From: a virus
Virus record (IMG/VR): IMGVR_UViG_3300046007_003964
Span: 1 to 42,364 of that record
DNA: 42,364 nucleotides
Direction: 5' to 3' (one strand)
Position numbers and translations under genes: made by a program. Within the stretch, counting starts at the first letter, position 1. Each line of letters begins with the position of its first letter. Below are positions 12,472-21,930 of the stretch, in pieces. The notes beneath the pieces were generated by a model that saw only the letters and a program-made list of their open reading frames with translations, ran no database searches and was not told the DNA's origin.

Positions 12472-13415
12472 ACACACATCGCATAATTCTTGGTGATTGT
12501 ATTGCAGGCATGAAGACGCTGCCAGATGGCTGCATTCACACTTGCGTAACTTCCCCACCGTATTTCGGCTTGCGTTCCTACGAGGGTGGAGATGAGGAAA
12601 TCGGTCAGGAAGAAACTGTGGAAGAGTATGTGCAGAAGATGGTGGAGGTGTTCCGCGAGGTGCGTCGTATTATGCGTGACGATGGAACGCTTTGGTTGAA
12701 TCTTGGTGATTCTTACATGGCAGCAAAGAATTGTGCTCCTCCACCGCAAACTATCGGCGGTCAGCGTGGTATGCCAACCGACTTTGTGCCAGGCAATCGT
12801 AAAGACCAAAAGGGATTGAAGACGAAAGACCTGATTGGAATTCCGTGGCGAGTAGCGTTTGCCTTGCAAGCCGATGGTTGGTGGTTGCGTCAAGATATTG
12901 TTTGGCACAAGCCTAATCCTATGCCTGAGAGTGTTACCGACCGATGCACTCGTGCTCACGAATACATTTTCATGCTCTCCAAGAAGTCGCACTACTATTA
13001 TGACCATGAAGCCATCAAGGAAGCCGCTGTTAGTGCTCCGCATGCTCCTGGCAACAAGAATCGCACACAACCTGAAGATAAGGGAGCCCGTGACCCTGCT
13101 TTAGAGCCTGAGAGATTGTGGGGCGCAGACGGCAAGAAGAACAAGCGTTCCGTGTGGACTGTGAACACCAAGGGATACAAGGGCGCACACTTTGCGGTGT
13201 ATCCCAAGGAACTGATTACTCCATGTGTTCTTGCAGGTTCGCCTGTTGGTGGAACGGTATTTGACCCGTTCACAGGCAGCGGCACAACCGCTGTGGTGGC
13301 TTTGAACAATGGTAGAAACTATGTGGGAACCGAATTGAACCCCGAGTATGTTAAGATTGCGGAAGACCGAATTCGTGAAGAAGTGGCAAACTCATTACAA
13401 GGATTTTTAGCATGA
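12468..13415 (+). CDS. Beta-class DNA methyltransferase (N4-cytosine or N6-adenine)
   Basis: 315 residues from GTG 12468, GGAG 7 bases upstream. Catalytic motif IV TSPPY at 28-32 precedes the AdoMet motif DPFTGSGTT at 266-274, the order of the beta class. SPPY suits either N4-cytosine or N6-adenine methylation. Also 'TLWLNLGDSYM', 'WLRQDIVWHKPNPMPESV' and 'KRSVWTVNTK', all regular in this family. No target-recognition insertion or linked restriction gene is visible, so it is a solitary phage methyltransferase, probably for protection from host restriction or for regulation. It follows the SpeD-like gene by a 4-base overlap. Confidence 0.93.
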   Translation: MNTHRIILGDCIAGMKTLPDGCIHTCVTSPPYFGLRSYEGGDEEIGQEETVEEYVQKMVEVFREVRRIMRDDGTLWLNLGDSYMAAKNCAPPPQTIGGQRGMPTDFVPGNRKDQKGLKTKDLIGIPWRVAFALQADGWWLRQDIVWHKPNPMPESVTDRCTRAHEYIFMLSKKSHYYYDHEAIKEAAVSAPHAPGNKNRTQPEDKGARDPALEPERLWGADGKKNKRSVWTVNTKGYKGAHFAVYPKELITPCVLAGSPVGGTVFDPFTGSGTTAVVALNNGRNYVGTELNPEYVKIAEDRIREEVANSLQGFLA

Positions 13416-13684
13416 ACAAGTTGAGACCGATTGGCAAGTGGATTGAAGTGCAGACTGTTGGTGGTGGTGAAAAGAAGACCTCGGAAGGTATCATCTACAC
13501 CGAGAAGATTAACTCACAGTTGGTGTGGAGCACGGTGATTTCTGTTGGCGATAAACTCACCGAAGATGTCAAGGTTGGCGACAAAGTGCTGTGGGATATT
13601 TCCAAGATTCGTGGACAAGGATACGGCAGAAACAATCTGATTCATCAGGATTGGATTTCTATGGTTGAACGAGAGGACAAGTGA
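13412..13684 (+). CDS. GroES-like co-chaperonin
   Basis: 90 residues, within the usual 90-100 of Cpn10. 'LRPIGKWIEVQTVGGGEKKT', 'SEGIIYTEK' (family: GGIILPE), 'VWSTVISVGDKLTEDVKVGD', 'KVLWDISKIRG' and 'NLIHQDWISMV' follow the GroES strand order. T4-like phages often encode a co-chaperonin (gp31 in T4) that adapts host GroEL to fold the capsid protein. Here it is closer to bacterial GroES than T4 gp31. The mobile loop region (about 17-30) is present. Overlaps of 4 bases with both neighbours place it in one translation unit with the methyltransferase and gp43. Confidence 0.82.
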   Translation: MNKLRPIGKWIEVQTVGGGEKKTSEGIIYTEKINSQLVWSTVISVGDKLTEDVKVGDKVLWDISKIRGQGYGRNNLIHQDWISMVEREDK

Positions 13685-16218
13685 AATTTTACACCCATGT
13701 TGCTGTTAGAGGTTCTCATATCCTTTATCGTGGATACGAGAACGGCAAGCGGATAGCCGAAAAGGTTCCGTTCATGCCTACTTTGTTTGTGCCTGCAAAA
13801 GGCAAGAAGACGGAGTGGCAGACTCTTGACGGCAAGTATGTTGAGCCTTTCAAGCCTGGTTCCATTCGTGATGCCAAAGAATTTATCAGCGAATACAAGG
13901 GAGTGGCAGGATTTGAAATATTTGGAAATACGGAATGGTTGTATCAATACATTGGTGAAGTGTTTCCGAATGAAGTGGAATACGACCCGTCTAAACTAAA
14001 GGTGGCTTTTATTGATATTGAGACGGAATGCGAGGGAGGCTTTCCGTCCATCAAGACTGCAACCGAGCGAGTGAACGCTATCACTCTCAAGGTAGGCAAC
14101 AAGGTATTGGTGTTTGGATTGGGTGAGTTTACGATTCCTGATGCGAAGTGTTTCCAATACGACGATGAGAAGCACATGTTGCGAGACTTCCTTGCAGCAT
14201 GGGAAGCAATGGATATAGACATTGTGACCGGATGGAATGTCAACTTCTTTGATATTCCGTATCTTGTGAATCGTATCACTCGCCTGTTTGACGAGAAGGA
14301 AGCCATGCGTCTTTCTCCTTGGCGAGAGATTCGTTCCCGCGAAGTGGAAGTAATGAACAAGAAGAACGAGGTGTATGACCTGCTAGGCATCGCTACCTTG
14401 GACTACTTTGACCTGTATCGTAAGTTCACTTATGTGACCCGCGAAACCTATAAACTTGACCATATCGTTTGGGTGGAATTGGGCGAGCGTAAAAAGCACT
14501 ACGATGGAACTCTAGCAGAATTCTACAAGAATGATTTCCAACGATTCATGGAGTATAATCACCACGATACTCTGCTTGTAGGAATGCTTGAGAACAAACT
14601 TAAACTGATGGAACTTGCTCTAGCACTTGCTTATTCCGCCAAGGTGAATCTGAACGATGTGTTCTCGCAAGTTCGCACATGGGATGCCATCATCTACCAT
14701 CACCTGACCAAGAAGCGAATTGCGATTCCCATGAAGGGAAATGCGGAAGACAAGGAAGATAAGTTTGAAGGCGCGTATGTGAAAGACCCTATCGTTGGAG
14801 CGCACGATTGGGTTGTAAGTTTTGACTTGGACTCGCTGTATCCGCATCTCATCATGCAATACAATCTGTCTCCTGAAACCAAAACTAATGCAGGAACTCG
14901 CAACAAGTTTAGTGTGAATGACTTCCTCGCGGGCGCGGGTGCGAGCGCAGGCGCGAGAGATTATCTTGATAACATGCGAGCCAAGAATCTTAGTGTAGCA
15001 GGAAACTGTGTAGCGTTTCGCAAGGATACACAAGGATTCTTGCCGAAACTTATGGAAACCATGTATGAGGAACGCAAGGCTTTCAAGAAGAAGATGTTGG
15101 AAGCCAAAGCCGCTTTAAAGAAACTTGTGAATCCTACACCTGAACAGGAAGCACAACTAAAACTTGACATTACAAAGTTCCACAACTTTCAGTTGGTTCG
15201 TAAGATTCAATTGAACTCGGCATTCGGTGCTTGCGGCAATCAATACTTCCGCTATTACGACCAAGAGATTGCCGAGGCTATCACCATCTCAGGACAGGTA
15301 TCCATTCGTTGGATTGAGAACGGCTTGAATGGATTCTTGAATAAAACCCTGAAGACCACAGGAGTCGATTATGTGATAGCATCAGATACCGATTCCGTAT
15401 ATCTGCGATTAGGCTCGCTTGTAAAGCAAGTGATGCCCAACGAAACTGACCCACAAAAGATTACAAAGTTCTTGAACAAGTTCTGCAACGAGGTGTTGCA
15501 GCCGTTCATTGATAAGCAATACGCTGCTCTTGCAGAACAACAGAACGCCTACGCTCAAAAGATGAGAATGAAGCGAGAAGGCATTTCTTCCAAGGGCATT
15601 TGGACAGCCAAGAAGCGTTACATGTTGAGCATTTGGATGGGAGAAGATGATGTTCTTCTAAGCAAGCCTGAAACTAAAATCATGGGTCTTGAAACCGCGA
15701 AGAGCAGCACCCCTGAGATTGTTCGTGATGCTTTAAAGAAAGCCATCGGTATTATCATGGTGGGCAAAGAATCTGAATTGCGAGAATATGTTGCCGAGTT
15801 TAAGACTGACTTCTTTGCTCGTTCGGTGGAAGAAATTGCGTTCCCGCGTGGATGCAACGGATTGAAAGAGTATCGGGATGACACCACCATCTATCGCAAG
15901 TCTACTCCACTTCATGTTAAGGGAGCCTTATTGTATAACCATTGGCTTCGTGAAAAGGATTTAGGAAAGCGATATCCTAAAATTGGCGATGGTGAGAAAA
16001 TTAAGTATGTTTATCTGCGAGTTCCCAATCCGATTCGTGACAAGGTTATTTCTTTTTCAGCCGGAATTCCCAAGGAGTTTGGACTAGAGACGAAATACAT
16101 AGACTATGACACTCAATTTGAGAAGTCGTTCGAAGAACCTCTGAACGCAATCTTAAATGTAATCGGGTGGCAGATGCGAGAAGTTAGCAGTCTAGAAGGC
16201 TTGTTCACATGGACATGA
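13681..16218 (+). CDS. 43: DNA polymerase, family B (T4 gp43 homologue)
   Basis: 845 residues from GTG 13681; T4 gp43 is 898. N-terminal domain, then the 3'-5' exonuclease with Exo I 'FIDIETE' (D112, E114) and Exo II in 'IDIVTGWNVNFFDIPYL'. Polymerase motif A is 'SFDLDSLYPHLIMQ' (D382), motif B 'KIQLNSAFGACGNQYFR' and motif C 'SDTDSVYL' (D569, D571). The leading 'MKFYTHVAVRGSHILYRGYE' is the usual T4-like N-terminus. The region of 'GAGASAGARD' (about 420-429) is a small Gly/Ala insertion. No intron or intein is seen. Translation is probably coupled to the GroES-like gene. Confidence 0.97.
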   Translation: MKFYTHVAVRGSHILYRGYENGKRIAEKVPFMPTLFVPAKGKKTEWQTLDGKYVEPFKPGSIRDAKEFISEYKGVAGFEIFGNTEWLYQYIGEVFPNEVEYDPSKLKVAFIDIETECEGGFPSIKTATERVNAITLKVGNKVLVFGLGEFTIPDAKCFQYDDEKHMLRDFLAAWEAMDIDIVTGWNVNFFDIPYLVNRITRLFDEKEAMRLSPWREIRSREVEVMNKKNEVYDLLGIATLDYFDLYRKFTYVTRETYKLDHIVWVELGERKKHYDGTLAEFYKNDFQRFMEYNHHDTLLVGMLENKLKLMELALALAYSAKVNLNDVFSQVRTWDAIIYHHLTKKRIAIPMKGNAEDKEDKFEGAYVKDPIVGAHDWVVSFDLDSLYPHLIMQYNLSPETKTNAGTRNKFSVNDFLAGAGASAGARDYLDNMRAKNLSVAGNCVAFRKDTQGFLPKLMETMYEERKAFKKKMLEAKAALKKLVNPTPEQEAQLKLDITKFHNFQLVRKIQLNSAFGACGNQYFRYYDQEIAEAITISGQVSIRWIENGLNGFLNKTLKTTGVDYVIASDTDSVYLRLGSLVKQVMPNETDPQKITKFLNKFCNEVLQPFIDKQYAALAEQQNAYAQKMRMKREGISSKGIWTAKKRYMLSIWMGEDDVLLSKPETKIMGLETAKSSTPEIVRDALKKAIGIIMVGKESELREYVAEFKTDFFARSVEEIAFPRGCNGLKEYRDDTTIYRKSTPLHVKGALLYNHWLREKDLGKRYPKIGDGEKIKYVYLRVPNPIRDKVISFSAGIPKEFGLETKYIDYDTQFEKSFEEPLNAILNVIGWQMREVSSLEGLFTWT

Positions 16219-16382
16219 ATGGAATAATTTTTATAACTAGTTTATGTTTTACAATATTAGTGGTTTTTCACATAATAACCGAACACATTAAAGATAAACG
16301 ATACCATGAACATGAACTACGAGAAAAACGGAAAAGAGTGAGGGACGCTCTTAAAAGACTTGACTGGAAACAAAAAGTGTGA
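16209..16382 (+). CDS. Small membrane protein (57 aa)
   Basis: ATG at 16209 overlaps the gp43 stop; an in-frame ATG at 16215 is an alternative. Residues 4-22 ('NGIIFITSLCFTILVVFHII') form one hydrophobic helix followed by a charged, Arg/Lys/Glu-rich tail of about 33 residues likely facing the cytoplasm. No strong ribosome site, so translation probably depends on gp43. Family unknown. The layout is like that of small inner-membrane accessory proteins of phages. Its 3' end carries the promoter for uvsX. Confidence 0.6.
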   Translation: MDMNGIIFITSLCFTILVVFHIITEHIKDKRYHEHELREKRKRVRDALKRLDWKQKV

Positions 16383-16388
16383 TACAAT
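16360..16388 (+). promoter_or_regulatory. uvsX promoter with inverted repeat over the -10
   Basis: TTGACT (16360-16365), 17-nt spacer, TACAAT (16383-16388). The -10 lies between GTGT (16377-16380) and ACAC (16390-16393). The ribosome site GGAG and the uvsX ATG follow closely. Confidence 0.5.
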
Positions 16389-16408
16389 AACACAATGGAG
16401 AATACACA

Positions 16409-17473
16409 ATGAGTGACTTTTTAAAGAGTATGATTCGTGCGTCAGGTAATGAGTTTGCTTCGCTAGCCGAAGATGGAGTTGAAGGAGATATCACGGGCTT
16501 TGTGGATACTGGCTCGTATTCTTTCAACGCTCTTCTGTCAGGCTCGTTGACTGGCGGTATTGCCAACAATAAGATTCTAGGTATTGCAGGCGAGTCTGCC
16601 ACAGGCAAGACCTATTTTGCTTTGGGTATCGCCGCACAGTTCTTGAACGATAATCCTGAAGGAGCGATTCTTTACTTTGACTCCGAACAGGCTGTAACTA
16701 GCGATATGATTAAGTCACGCGGACTTGACCCGAATCGCGTTGCCGTATTCCCTGTGGCAACCGTGGAGCAGTTCCGTCATCAGTTGCTGCAAATCATCGA
16801 CAACTACGGTAAGTTGGACGAGAAGAAGCGTAAGCCGTTCTTTGTGGTGTTGGACTCGCTCGGCATGTTGAGCACCAGCAAGGAAACCAACGACACGCTT
16901 GAAGGCAAGGAAGTGCGAGACATGACCCGTGCTCAGGTTATCAAGGGTGCATTCCGTGTGCTTACTTTGAAGTTGGGTCTGCATAACATTCCTATGATTG
17001 TTACGAATCACACCTACGAGGTAGTTGGTGCGTATGTGCCAACCAAGGAGATGGGTGGTGGCACAGGACTAAAGTATGCGGCTTCAACCATTGTTTATCT
17101 TTCCAAGAAGAAGCACAAGGTGGATGACGAAGTGGTTGGCAATATTGTTCATTGCAAACTCTACAAGGGTCGTCTTACCCGAGAGAATAAGATGATTGAT
17201 GTTCTTCTAACCTTTGATAAGGGACTTGACCGATACTACGGTTTGGTTGACCTTGCTCTGAAGCAGGGAGTGTTCAAGAAGGTTTCCACCAAGATTGAAT
17301 TGCCAAACGGCACAACCGCCTTCGAAAGCCAGATTGTGAAGAATCCAACCAAGTATTTCACCGAAGAAGTGATGAAGGCTTTGGAAACAGCAGCAGCCAA
17401 AGAGTTCAAGTATGGCTCTGACCAGGAAGGAGCAGCCGATGAACCCTCGGAAACCGTTGAAGCGGAAGGATGA
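16409..17473 (+). CDS. uvsX: UvsX recombinase (RecA family)
   Basis: 354-residue strand-exchange ATPase for recombination-dependent replication and repair. Walker A GESATGKT at 61-68, Walker B-type '[11 protein letters not shown]', the L1/L2 region with '[20 protein letters not shown]' and '[20 protein letters not shown]', and '[20 protein letters not shown]' are all typical of T4-like UvsX. The acidic C-terminus ('[17 protein letters not shown]') resembles the regulatory tails of RecA. ATG preceded by GGAG at 16396-16399. Length fits the family (T4 UvsX 391). Confidence 0.96.
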   Translation: MSDFLKSMIRASGNEFASLAEDGVEGDITGFVDTGSYSFNALLSGSLTGGIANNKILGIAGESATGKTYFALGIAAQFLNDNPEGAILYFDSEQAVTSDMIKSRGLDPNRVAVFPVATVEQFRHQLLQIIDNYGKLDEKKRKPFFVVLDSLGMLSTSKETNDTLEGKEVRDMTRAQVIKGAFRVLTLKLGLHNIPMIVTNHTYEVVGAYVPTKEMGGGTGLKYAASTIVYLSKKKHKVDDEVVGNIVHCKLYKGRLTRENKMIDVLLTFDKGLDRYYGLVDLALKQGVFKKVSTKIELPNGTTAFESQIVKNPTKYFTEEVMKALETAAAKEFKYGSDQEGAADEPSETVEAEG

Positions 17474-17738
17474 GATAATCGTCTATCCTGAGTTTGAAGC
17501 CGCGTTCTTAGGCAACCTGCGTAAGTTTGGGCAGACCATGCCTGTGGCTGTCTATGATTACGAAAAGTGTCTAGACATTTTAGTGGCACAGGGTATGGAT
17601 GTGGTTGATGCTTACGAGTGGTTGGAAGTGAATACACTTGGTGGGTATCTTGGAGAAGGAACTCCTGTGCTTGTAAATCGTTGTACTATAGAAGAGTTTA
17701 AAGAAGAGGCGGAACTACATGGCGAAACTTCTGATTAA
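17439..17738 (+). CDS. Conserved-looking hypothetical protein (99 aa)
   Basis: ATG 17439 with AAGGAG 6 bases upstream, inside the end of uvsX (35-base overlap). '[20 protein letters not shown]' and '[20 protein letters not shown]' lead to '[20 protein letters not shown]', a pattern I associate with small uncharacterised phage proteins of about 90 residues. Acidic, soluble, no membrane part. Coupling to uvsX suggests a role near recombination, but nothing in the sequence proves it. It overlaps the following glycosyltransferase start by 20 bases. Confidence 0.75.
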   Translation: MNPRKPLKRKDEIIVYPEFEAAFLGNLRKFGQTMPVAVYDYEKCLDILVAQGMDVVDAYEWLEVNTLGGYLGEGTPVLVNRCTIEEFKEEAELHGETSD

Positions 17739-18408
17739 GTTACCAAGCAGATCGCGTCCGGCTAAGTTCATGGAGGTATTTAATCTCTATAAGAATATGG
17801 CATCCGGTAAGCACGATGTTAGGTTTTTATGCTCGTTTGATCTTGATGATGTCACTATGAACAATCCTGGTATGCGTAACTGGATTGCCAAGCAAGGCGA
17901 TTTGGTTAAAGCATTTTGGGGCAATTCAAAAACCAAGATAGAAGCCATTAATGCTGATTTAGAACACGCAGGCGATTATGATGTAATGTTGCTTGCATCA
18001 GACGATATGATTCCTCAGATTCATGGATACGATGATATTATCATGCAGGATATGCAGACCTACTATCCTGATGGTGATGGTGTTCTACATTACAATGACG
18101 GCAAGCAGGGCGAGAGATTAAATACTCTTTGCATCTTTGGTAAGAAGTATTTTGAAAGATTTGGTTATATCTACAATCCTGAATACATCAGTGTGTTTCC
18201 TGACAATGAGTTTACTGATGTCAGCAGAATTCTAAGAAAAGCAACTTATATTGACCGCGTTATCATTCGCCACTTTTGGATAGAGATTGGAATAGATGCG
18301 TTGTATATGCGTAACGAGAACCGAGAACTGTACGCCCATGATAACGCAGTTTATAATAGAAGAAAGGAAGCCGGTTTCGGTTTAACTCAAGATGCCAACG
18401 CCTCCTAA
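17719..18408 (+). CDS. GT-A type glycosyltransferase-like protein
   Basis: 229 residues. It begins '[20 protein letters not shown]' and continues 'VRFLCSFDLDDVTMNNPGMR' and 'DYDVMLLASDDMIPQIHGYD', where the DLDD and SDDM pairs resemble the nucleotide-sugar/metal site of GT2 folds. 'VFPDNEFTDVSRILRKA' and 'IIRHFWIEIG' resemble the acceptor end. It is paralogous to the first half of the gene at 18993-20555, which shows the same K.P.R.RP.KF start. Likely transfers a sugar, donor and acceptor unknown. First gene of the carbohydrate island. Confidence 0.72.
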   Translation: MAKLLIKLPSRSRPAKFMEVFNLYKNMASGKHDVRFLCSFDLDDVTMNNPGMRNWIAKQGDLVKAFWGNSKTKIEAINADLEHAGDYDVMLLASDDMIPQIHGYDDIIMQDMQTYYPDGDGVLHYNDGKQGERLNTLCIFGKKYFERFGYIYNPEYISVFPDNEFTDVSRILRKATYIDRVIIRHFWIEIGIDALYMRNENRELYAHDNAVYNRRKEAGFGLTQDANAS

Positions 18409-19006
18409 TCAAATTTTACTAAGTGTTCTGATTCTTTCTATTCCTTCTCGTCTTGAGAAGTGTCTGATTCCAACTTACAATCGTTTGTTGGAACAAATTG
18501 GAAATGAGACCTGCGTTGAGGTTTTAACTCTTGTAGACAATAAGAGCATGAGCATCGGAGAAAAGCGTCAGGCTTTGATTCAATCTGCTAGAGGTAAGTG
18601 GGTTGCTTTCTTGGATGATGATGATGCCGTATCCGAAGATTATATCTCAACTTTAATTGAAACCTTGAGAAATAACCCTGCGGATGTGATTACCTTTGAA
18701 CAGCATTGCACGGTAAATGGTAAGGAGTTCAAGGTTGATTTCCGTATGGGAAATCCTCACGAAGGACTTAAGCACAATCCTGATGGAACACTAGGAGATA
18801 TTAAGCGTCCTCCATATCATATGTGCGTGTGGGCAAGCAAGATTGCCAAAAACATTCCGTTCCGAGCAGTTTCATACGGAGAGGATATTGATTGGTGTTC
18901 ACGAATGTATCCGTTTGTTACAAGCGAAACTCACCTAGATAAAGTGCTTCACTACTATCAATATGATGACAGAACATCGGAAAGTATACAATATGCAAAG
19001 CGATAA
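18392..19006 (+). CDS. Family 2 glycosyltransferase
   Basis: 204 residues from ATG 18392. 'LLSVLILSIPSRLEKCLIPT' is the first strand and loop of the GT-A fold, 'LVDNKSMSIGEKRQALIQSA' the UDP-binding part, and 'GKWVAFLDDDDAVSEDYIST' carries the DDD metal motif. 'YGEDIDWCSRMYP' supplies the ED acidic pair of the catalytic base region. This is a clear GT2-type sequence though short, lacking a C-terminal membrane domain, so a soluble enzyme. It overlaps both neighbours. Confidence 0.85.
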   Translation: MPTPPNQILLSVLILSIPSRLEKCLIPTYNRLLEQIGNETCVEVLTLVDNKSMSIGEKRQALIQSARGKWVAFLDDDDAVSEDYISTLIETLRNNPADVITFEQHCTVNGKEFKVDFRMGNPHEGLKHNPDGTLGDIKRPPYHMCVWASKIAKNIPFRAVSYGEDIDWCSRMYPFVTSETHLDKVLHYYQYDDRTSESIQYAKR

Positions 19007-20555
19007 GAAGCATCTTCTTTTAAAGTACCCAACTCGTCAGAGACCAGGTAAGTTTATGAACAACCTTCGTGCCTATATGGAAAAGGCATCAGGTAAGCAT
19101 AAGATCACTTATGTAATCAGCATGGATTCTGATGATCTACTCCTAAACAATCCTAGAATCAAGCACTTTTTGGACAACTTACCTAAGACTGATATGTGCT
19201 CGGTTCTTTATTTCTACGGGGAGAAGAATGGGAAGATATCTGCAATAAACCGAAATATTCCAAGCACTCCTTGGGATATTTTGATTTCTACAGCAGATGA
19301 TATGGAGCCTGTTGAAAATGGTTGGGACGATATCATAGCCGAAGATATGGCTAGAGAATTTCCCGATACCAATGGATCTTTGAATTATAACAATGATCCT
19401 CGTCTAGAGCAAAAGGGAGCAGACGGATTTAAGACTCTAATCACTCTACCTGTTATTGGGAGAAAACTGTACGAGCACTTTGGATACATCTACCATCCAG
19501 ATTACAAGTCTGAATGGTGTGACAACGAGCAGACTGAAGTGTTTGAACAGATGGGTGTTCTACGACACATTAACCGTCGCCCCATAGTTCATAAGTGGGC
19601 AGAAAACCAAGACGAATTGATGCAGCATAATATGCGAGTGGGTGCGAGTGTTGACCGAGCAATTTATGAAACACGAAAAGCAAATGGCTTTAAAAGTATT
19701 GAACCAAAGGTTAATGATGGCTGGATAGTGCAAATTACTAGAACTAGAGATGAACTGTTCTTGTTGAAAGAAATGCTTCCTGTGTGGAAGGAGTATGCTG
19801 ATGCTTTTGTGTTCTTATTGGATAGTTGTACAGACGGAACTTACCAGTATCTAAAAGAAAATGCAAACAAGTATAACATTGTTAGTATTTTAAAAATAGA
19901 CAGGGACAACGATAAGTTGGCAATAGAGTCTGATGCCAGACAGATGTTATTTGATGAAGCATTTAAATACTCTAGCAAGATAATTTGCTTGGATTCAGAT
20001 GAGTACATAGACGGCAACATTAAAAAAGAGCAGTTGAAAGGAATACTTGAAGCCCATAAGGATACTTTGTTCTATACCCAATGGATTCAATATGTAGGCA
20101 AAAATCAAATACGAACAGACGGAAAGTGGCAAGTACACTGGGTTGATCGTATAGGCTCCTATTCAAATAGAGCAGTTTTTAAGAATCGTCAAATGCATTC
20201 TGAGCATATTCCTGTACCAAAGAATCAGTTATCAATTCAGGTTCCAAACATCTTCATTTCTCATTTGCAATGGATTGATAAAAAGGCTGTTGCCGTCAAG
20301 CAATACTACTGGAAAATTGAAGACTATGTTAACAAGAATAGATTCAATGCAGATGTTATTGATTATACTGAGTACGACAAATCTGTTAACAATTTTTCTT
20401 GGCAACCTGTAGAATTCTCTTTTCCATTAAAAGTTCGTTCTGATATTTACAAAGATCAAGATTTAACTACTAACTATAAGTATAAGTTTATCAAAGAAAG
20501 TGTGGCAAAATATAGTATTCCCAACTTGAATGATTGGGGATTTGGAATACACTAA
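18993..20555 (+). CDS. Two-domain glycosyltransferase
   Basis: 520 residues from ATG 18993; an ATG at 18963 would extend it further into the previous gene but weakens the match with its paralogue. Residues 1-240 repeat the 17719 protein: 'HLLLKYPTRQRPGKFMNNLR', 'ISMDSDDLLLNNPRIK', 'WDILISTADDMEPVENGWDD'. Residues 250-520 form a second GT-like domain with 'WIVQITRTRDELFLLKEMLP', 'FLLDSCTDGTYQYLKENANK' and the metal motif 'IICLDSDEYIDG'. Such bifunctional enzymes often add two consecutive sugars. Acceptor unknown. Confidence 0.78.
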   Translation: MQSDKKHLLLKYPTRQRPGKFMNNLRAYMEKASGKHKITYVISMDSDDLLLNNPRIKHFLDNLPKTDMCSVLYFYGEKNGKISAINRNIPSTPWDILISTADDMEPVENGWDDIIAEDMAREFPDTNGSLNYNNDPRLEQKGADGFKTLITLPVIGRKLYEHFGYIYHPDYKSEWCDNEQTEVFEQMGVLRHINRRPIVHKWAENQDELMQHNMRVGASVDRAIYETRKANGFKSIEPKVNDGWIVQITRTRDELFLLKEMLPVWKEYADAFVFLLDSCTDGTYQYLKENANKYNIVSILKIDRDNDKLAIESDARQMLFDEAFKYSSKIICLDSDEYIDGNIKKEQLKGILEAHKDTLFYTQWIQYVGKNQIRTDGKWQVHWVDRIGSYSNRAVFKNRQMHSEHIPVPKNQLSIQVPNIFISHLQWIDKKAVAVKQYYWKIEDYVNKNRFNADVIDYTEYDKSVNNFSWQPVEFSFPLKVRSDIYKDQDLTTNYKYKFIKESVAKYSIPNLNDWGFGIH

Positions 20556-20561
20556 TACATT

Positions 20562-21899
20562 ATGGAACACATACTCAAAGCAGTTGAAGACTTCATTAAG
20601 GAAAAGCAAGTTTCTAAGAAATGGAAGGCTGGTGTTGATTGGGTTCAGTACGCAGGGCCTTATTTTGGTACGGAGGAATACACCGAATCGGTAAAGACTC
20701 TGCTTGAGGGCTGGTTGGTTTTAGGATCAAACGGTATTCGCTTTGAGCATCAGTTCCCTAATCTGATGGGCAAAGAGTACGGTATCTTAACTAACAGCGG
20801 AAGCAGTTCAAACTTGATAATGATGTCGTGTATGACCTCTAAGCGTTTGAACAATTTTCCAAAAGGAACCAAAGTAATAACCCCCATCGCGGGATTCCCA
20901 ACTACAATAAATCCAATTTTTCAAGTCGGGTTTGAGCCAGTGTTTGTTGATATAGATTTGGATACTTTGAATCTGAATTTGAATCAGGTTGAACAACGAG
21001 CAAAGGAGGGGTGTCGTATCATAACTTTTGCTCATGTTCTAGGTAATCCTCCAAACATGGATAGATTGATGGAGATTGTTAACCGATACAATCTTGTTTT
21101 ACTTGAAGACTGTTGTGATGCTTTAGGATCAACCTATGGAGGAAAATCTCTAGGTAGTTTTGGTGAGTTTGCTTCATGTTCATTCTATCCTGCTCATCAT
21201 ATTACTATGGGAGAAGGTGGGTTTGTTGCAACTCGCACCAAGGAACAAGAGATTGTTGCTAGAAGTTTCCGTGAGTGGGGAAGAGGTTGCTATTGCGTAG
21301 GAAAGCAGGCGAATTTCCTGAAGAACGGCAGTTGCAAGAAGAGATTTTCAAATTGGCTTCCTGCTCTACCGAATGAGATTTTTGACCACAAATATGTGTA
21401 CGATGAGATAGGCTATAATCTGAAGCCTACAGATCAACAGGCTGCTATGGGTCTTGTTCAGGTTAAGAGATTACCCAAGATTATTGAAATACGAAAGCAT
21501 AACCATGCTAGACTGTGCAAAATGTTCTCCAAGTATGAAGAGCATTTCATCATTCCAAAAGCAACCGAAAATTCTGATCCTGCTTGGTTTGCATTTGCAG
21601 TAACCTTGAAAGATGGATGTCCATTCAAGCGTAAGGATATTGTTGACTACTTTGAAGAGAATAAGATTCAAACTAGACCGTATTTTGCAGGCAACATCAT
21701 GTTGCAGCCTGCGTATGAAGGGCTGATGGATACCGAGCGAGTAGTTAAAGATTATCCTAATGCAAGAAAGGTTACAACCGATACCTTCTTCTTGGGAACC
21801 AGTCCAGTCATAACAGATGAACAATTAGATTACATTGAATCAACTTTGAATGACTTTATGACTAAAAAAAGAGTTCGTTTGTCTATTATTAATCAATAA
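20562..21899 (+). CDS. rfbH: CDP-4-keto-6-deoxyglucose 3-dehydrase (RfbH/DdhC, E1)
   Basis: 445 residues of the DegT/DnrJ/EryC1 aminotransferase fold. The Schiff-base Lys is replaced by His in 'SFYPAHHITMGEGG' (H212), the hallmark of the PMP- and [2Fe-2S]-dependent E1 dehydrase that removes the 3-OH of CDP-4-keto-6-deoxyglucose. The Cys cluster 'WGRGCYCVGKQANFLKNGSC' matches the iron-sulfur ligands. 'TNSGSSSNLIMMS', 'DCCDALGSTYGGKSLGSFGE' and 'HKYVYDEIGYNLKPTDQQAA' are close to enterobacterial RfbH. The reaction also needs an E3-type reductase, none of which is visible here, so a host protein may serve. It commits the pathway to 3,6-dideoxyhexoses. Confidence 0.92.
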   Translation: MEHILKAVEDFIKEKQVSKKWKAGVDWVQYAGPYFGTEEYTESVKTLLEGWLVLGSNGIRFEHQFPNLMGKEYGILTNSGSSSNLIMMSCMTSKRLNNFPKGTKVITPIAGFPTTINPIFQVGFEPVFVDIDLDTLNLNLNQVEQRAKEGCRIITFAHVLGNPPNMDRLMEIVNRYNLVLLEDCCDALGSTYGGKSLGSFGEFASCSFYPAHHITMGEGGFVATRTKEQEIVARSFREWGRGCYCVGKQANFLKNGSCKKRFSNWLPALPNEIFDHKYVYDEIGYNLKPTDQQAAMGLVQVKRLPKIIEIRKHNHARLCKMFSKYEEHFIIPKATENSDPAWFAFAVTLKDGCPFKRKDIVDYFEENKIQTRPYFAGNIMLQPAYEGLMDTERVVKDYPNARKVTTDTFFLGTSPVITDEQLDYIESTLNDFMTKKRVRLSIINQ

Positions 21900-21930
21900 A
21901 TCATATGACAGAAGTAGAATTGAGGCAAAT

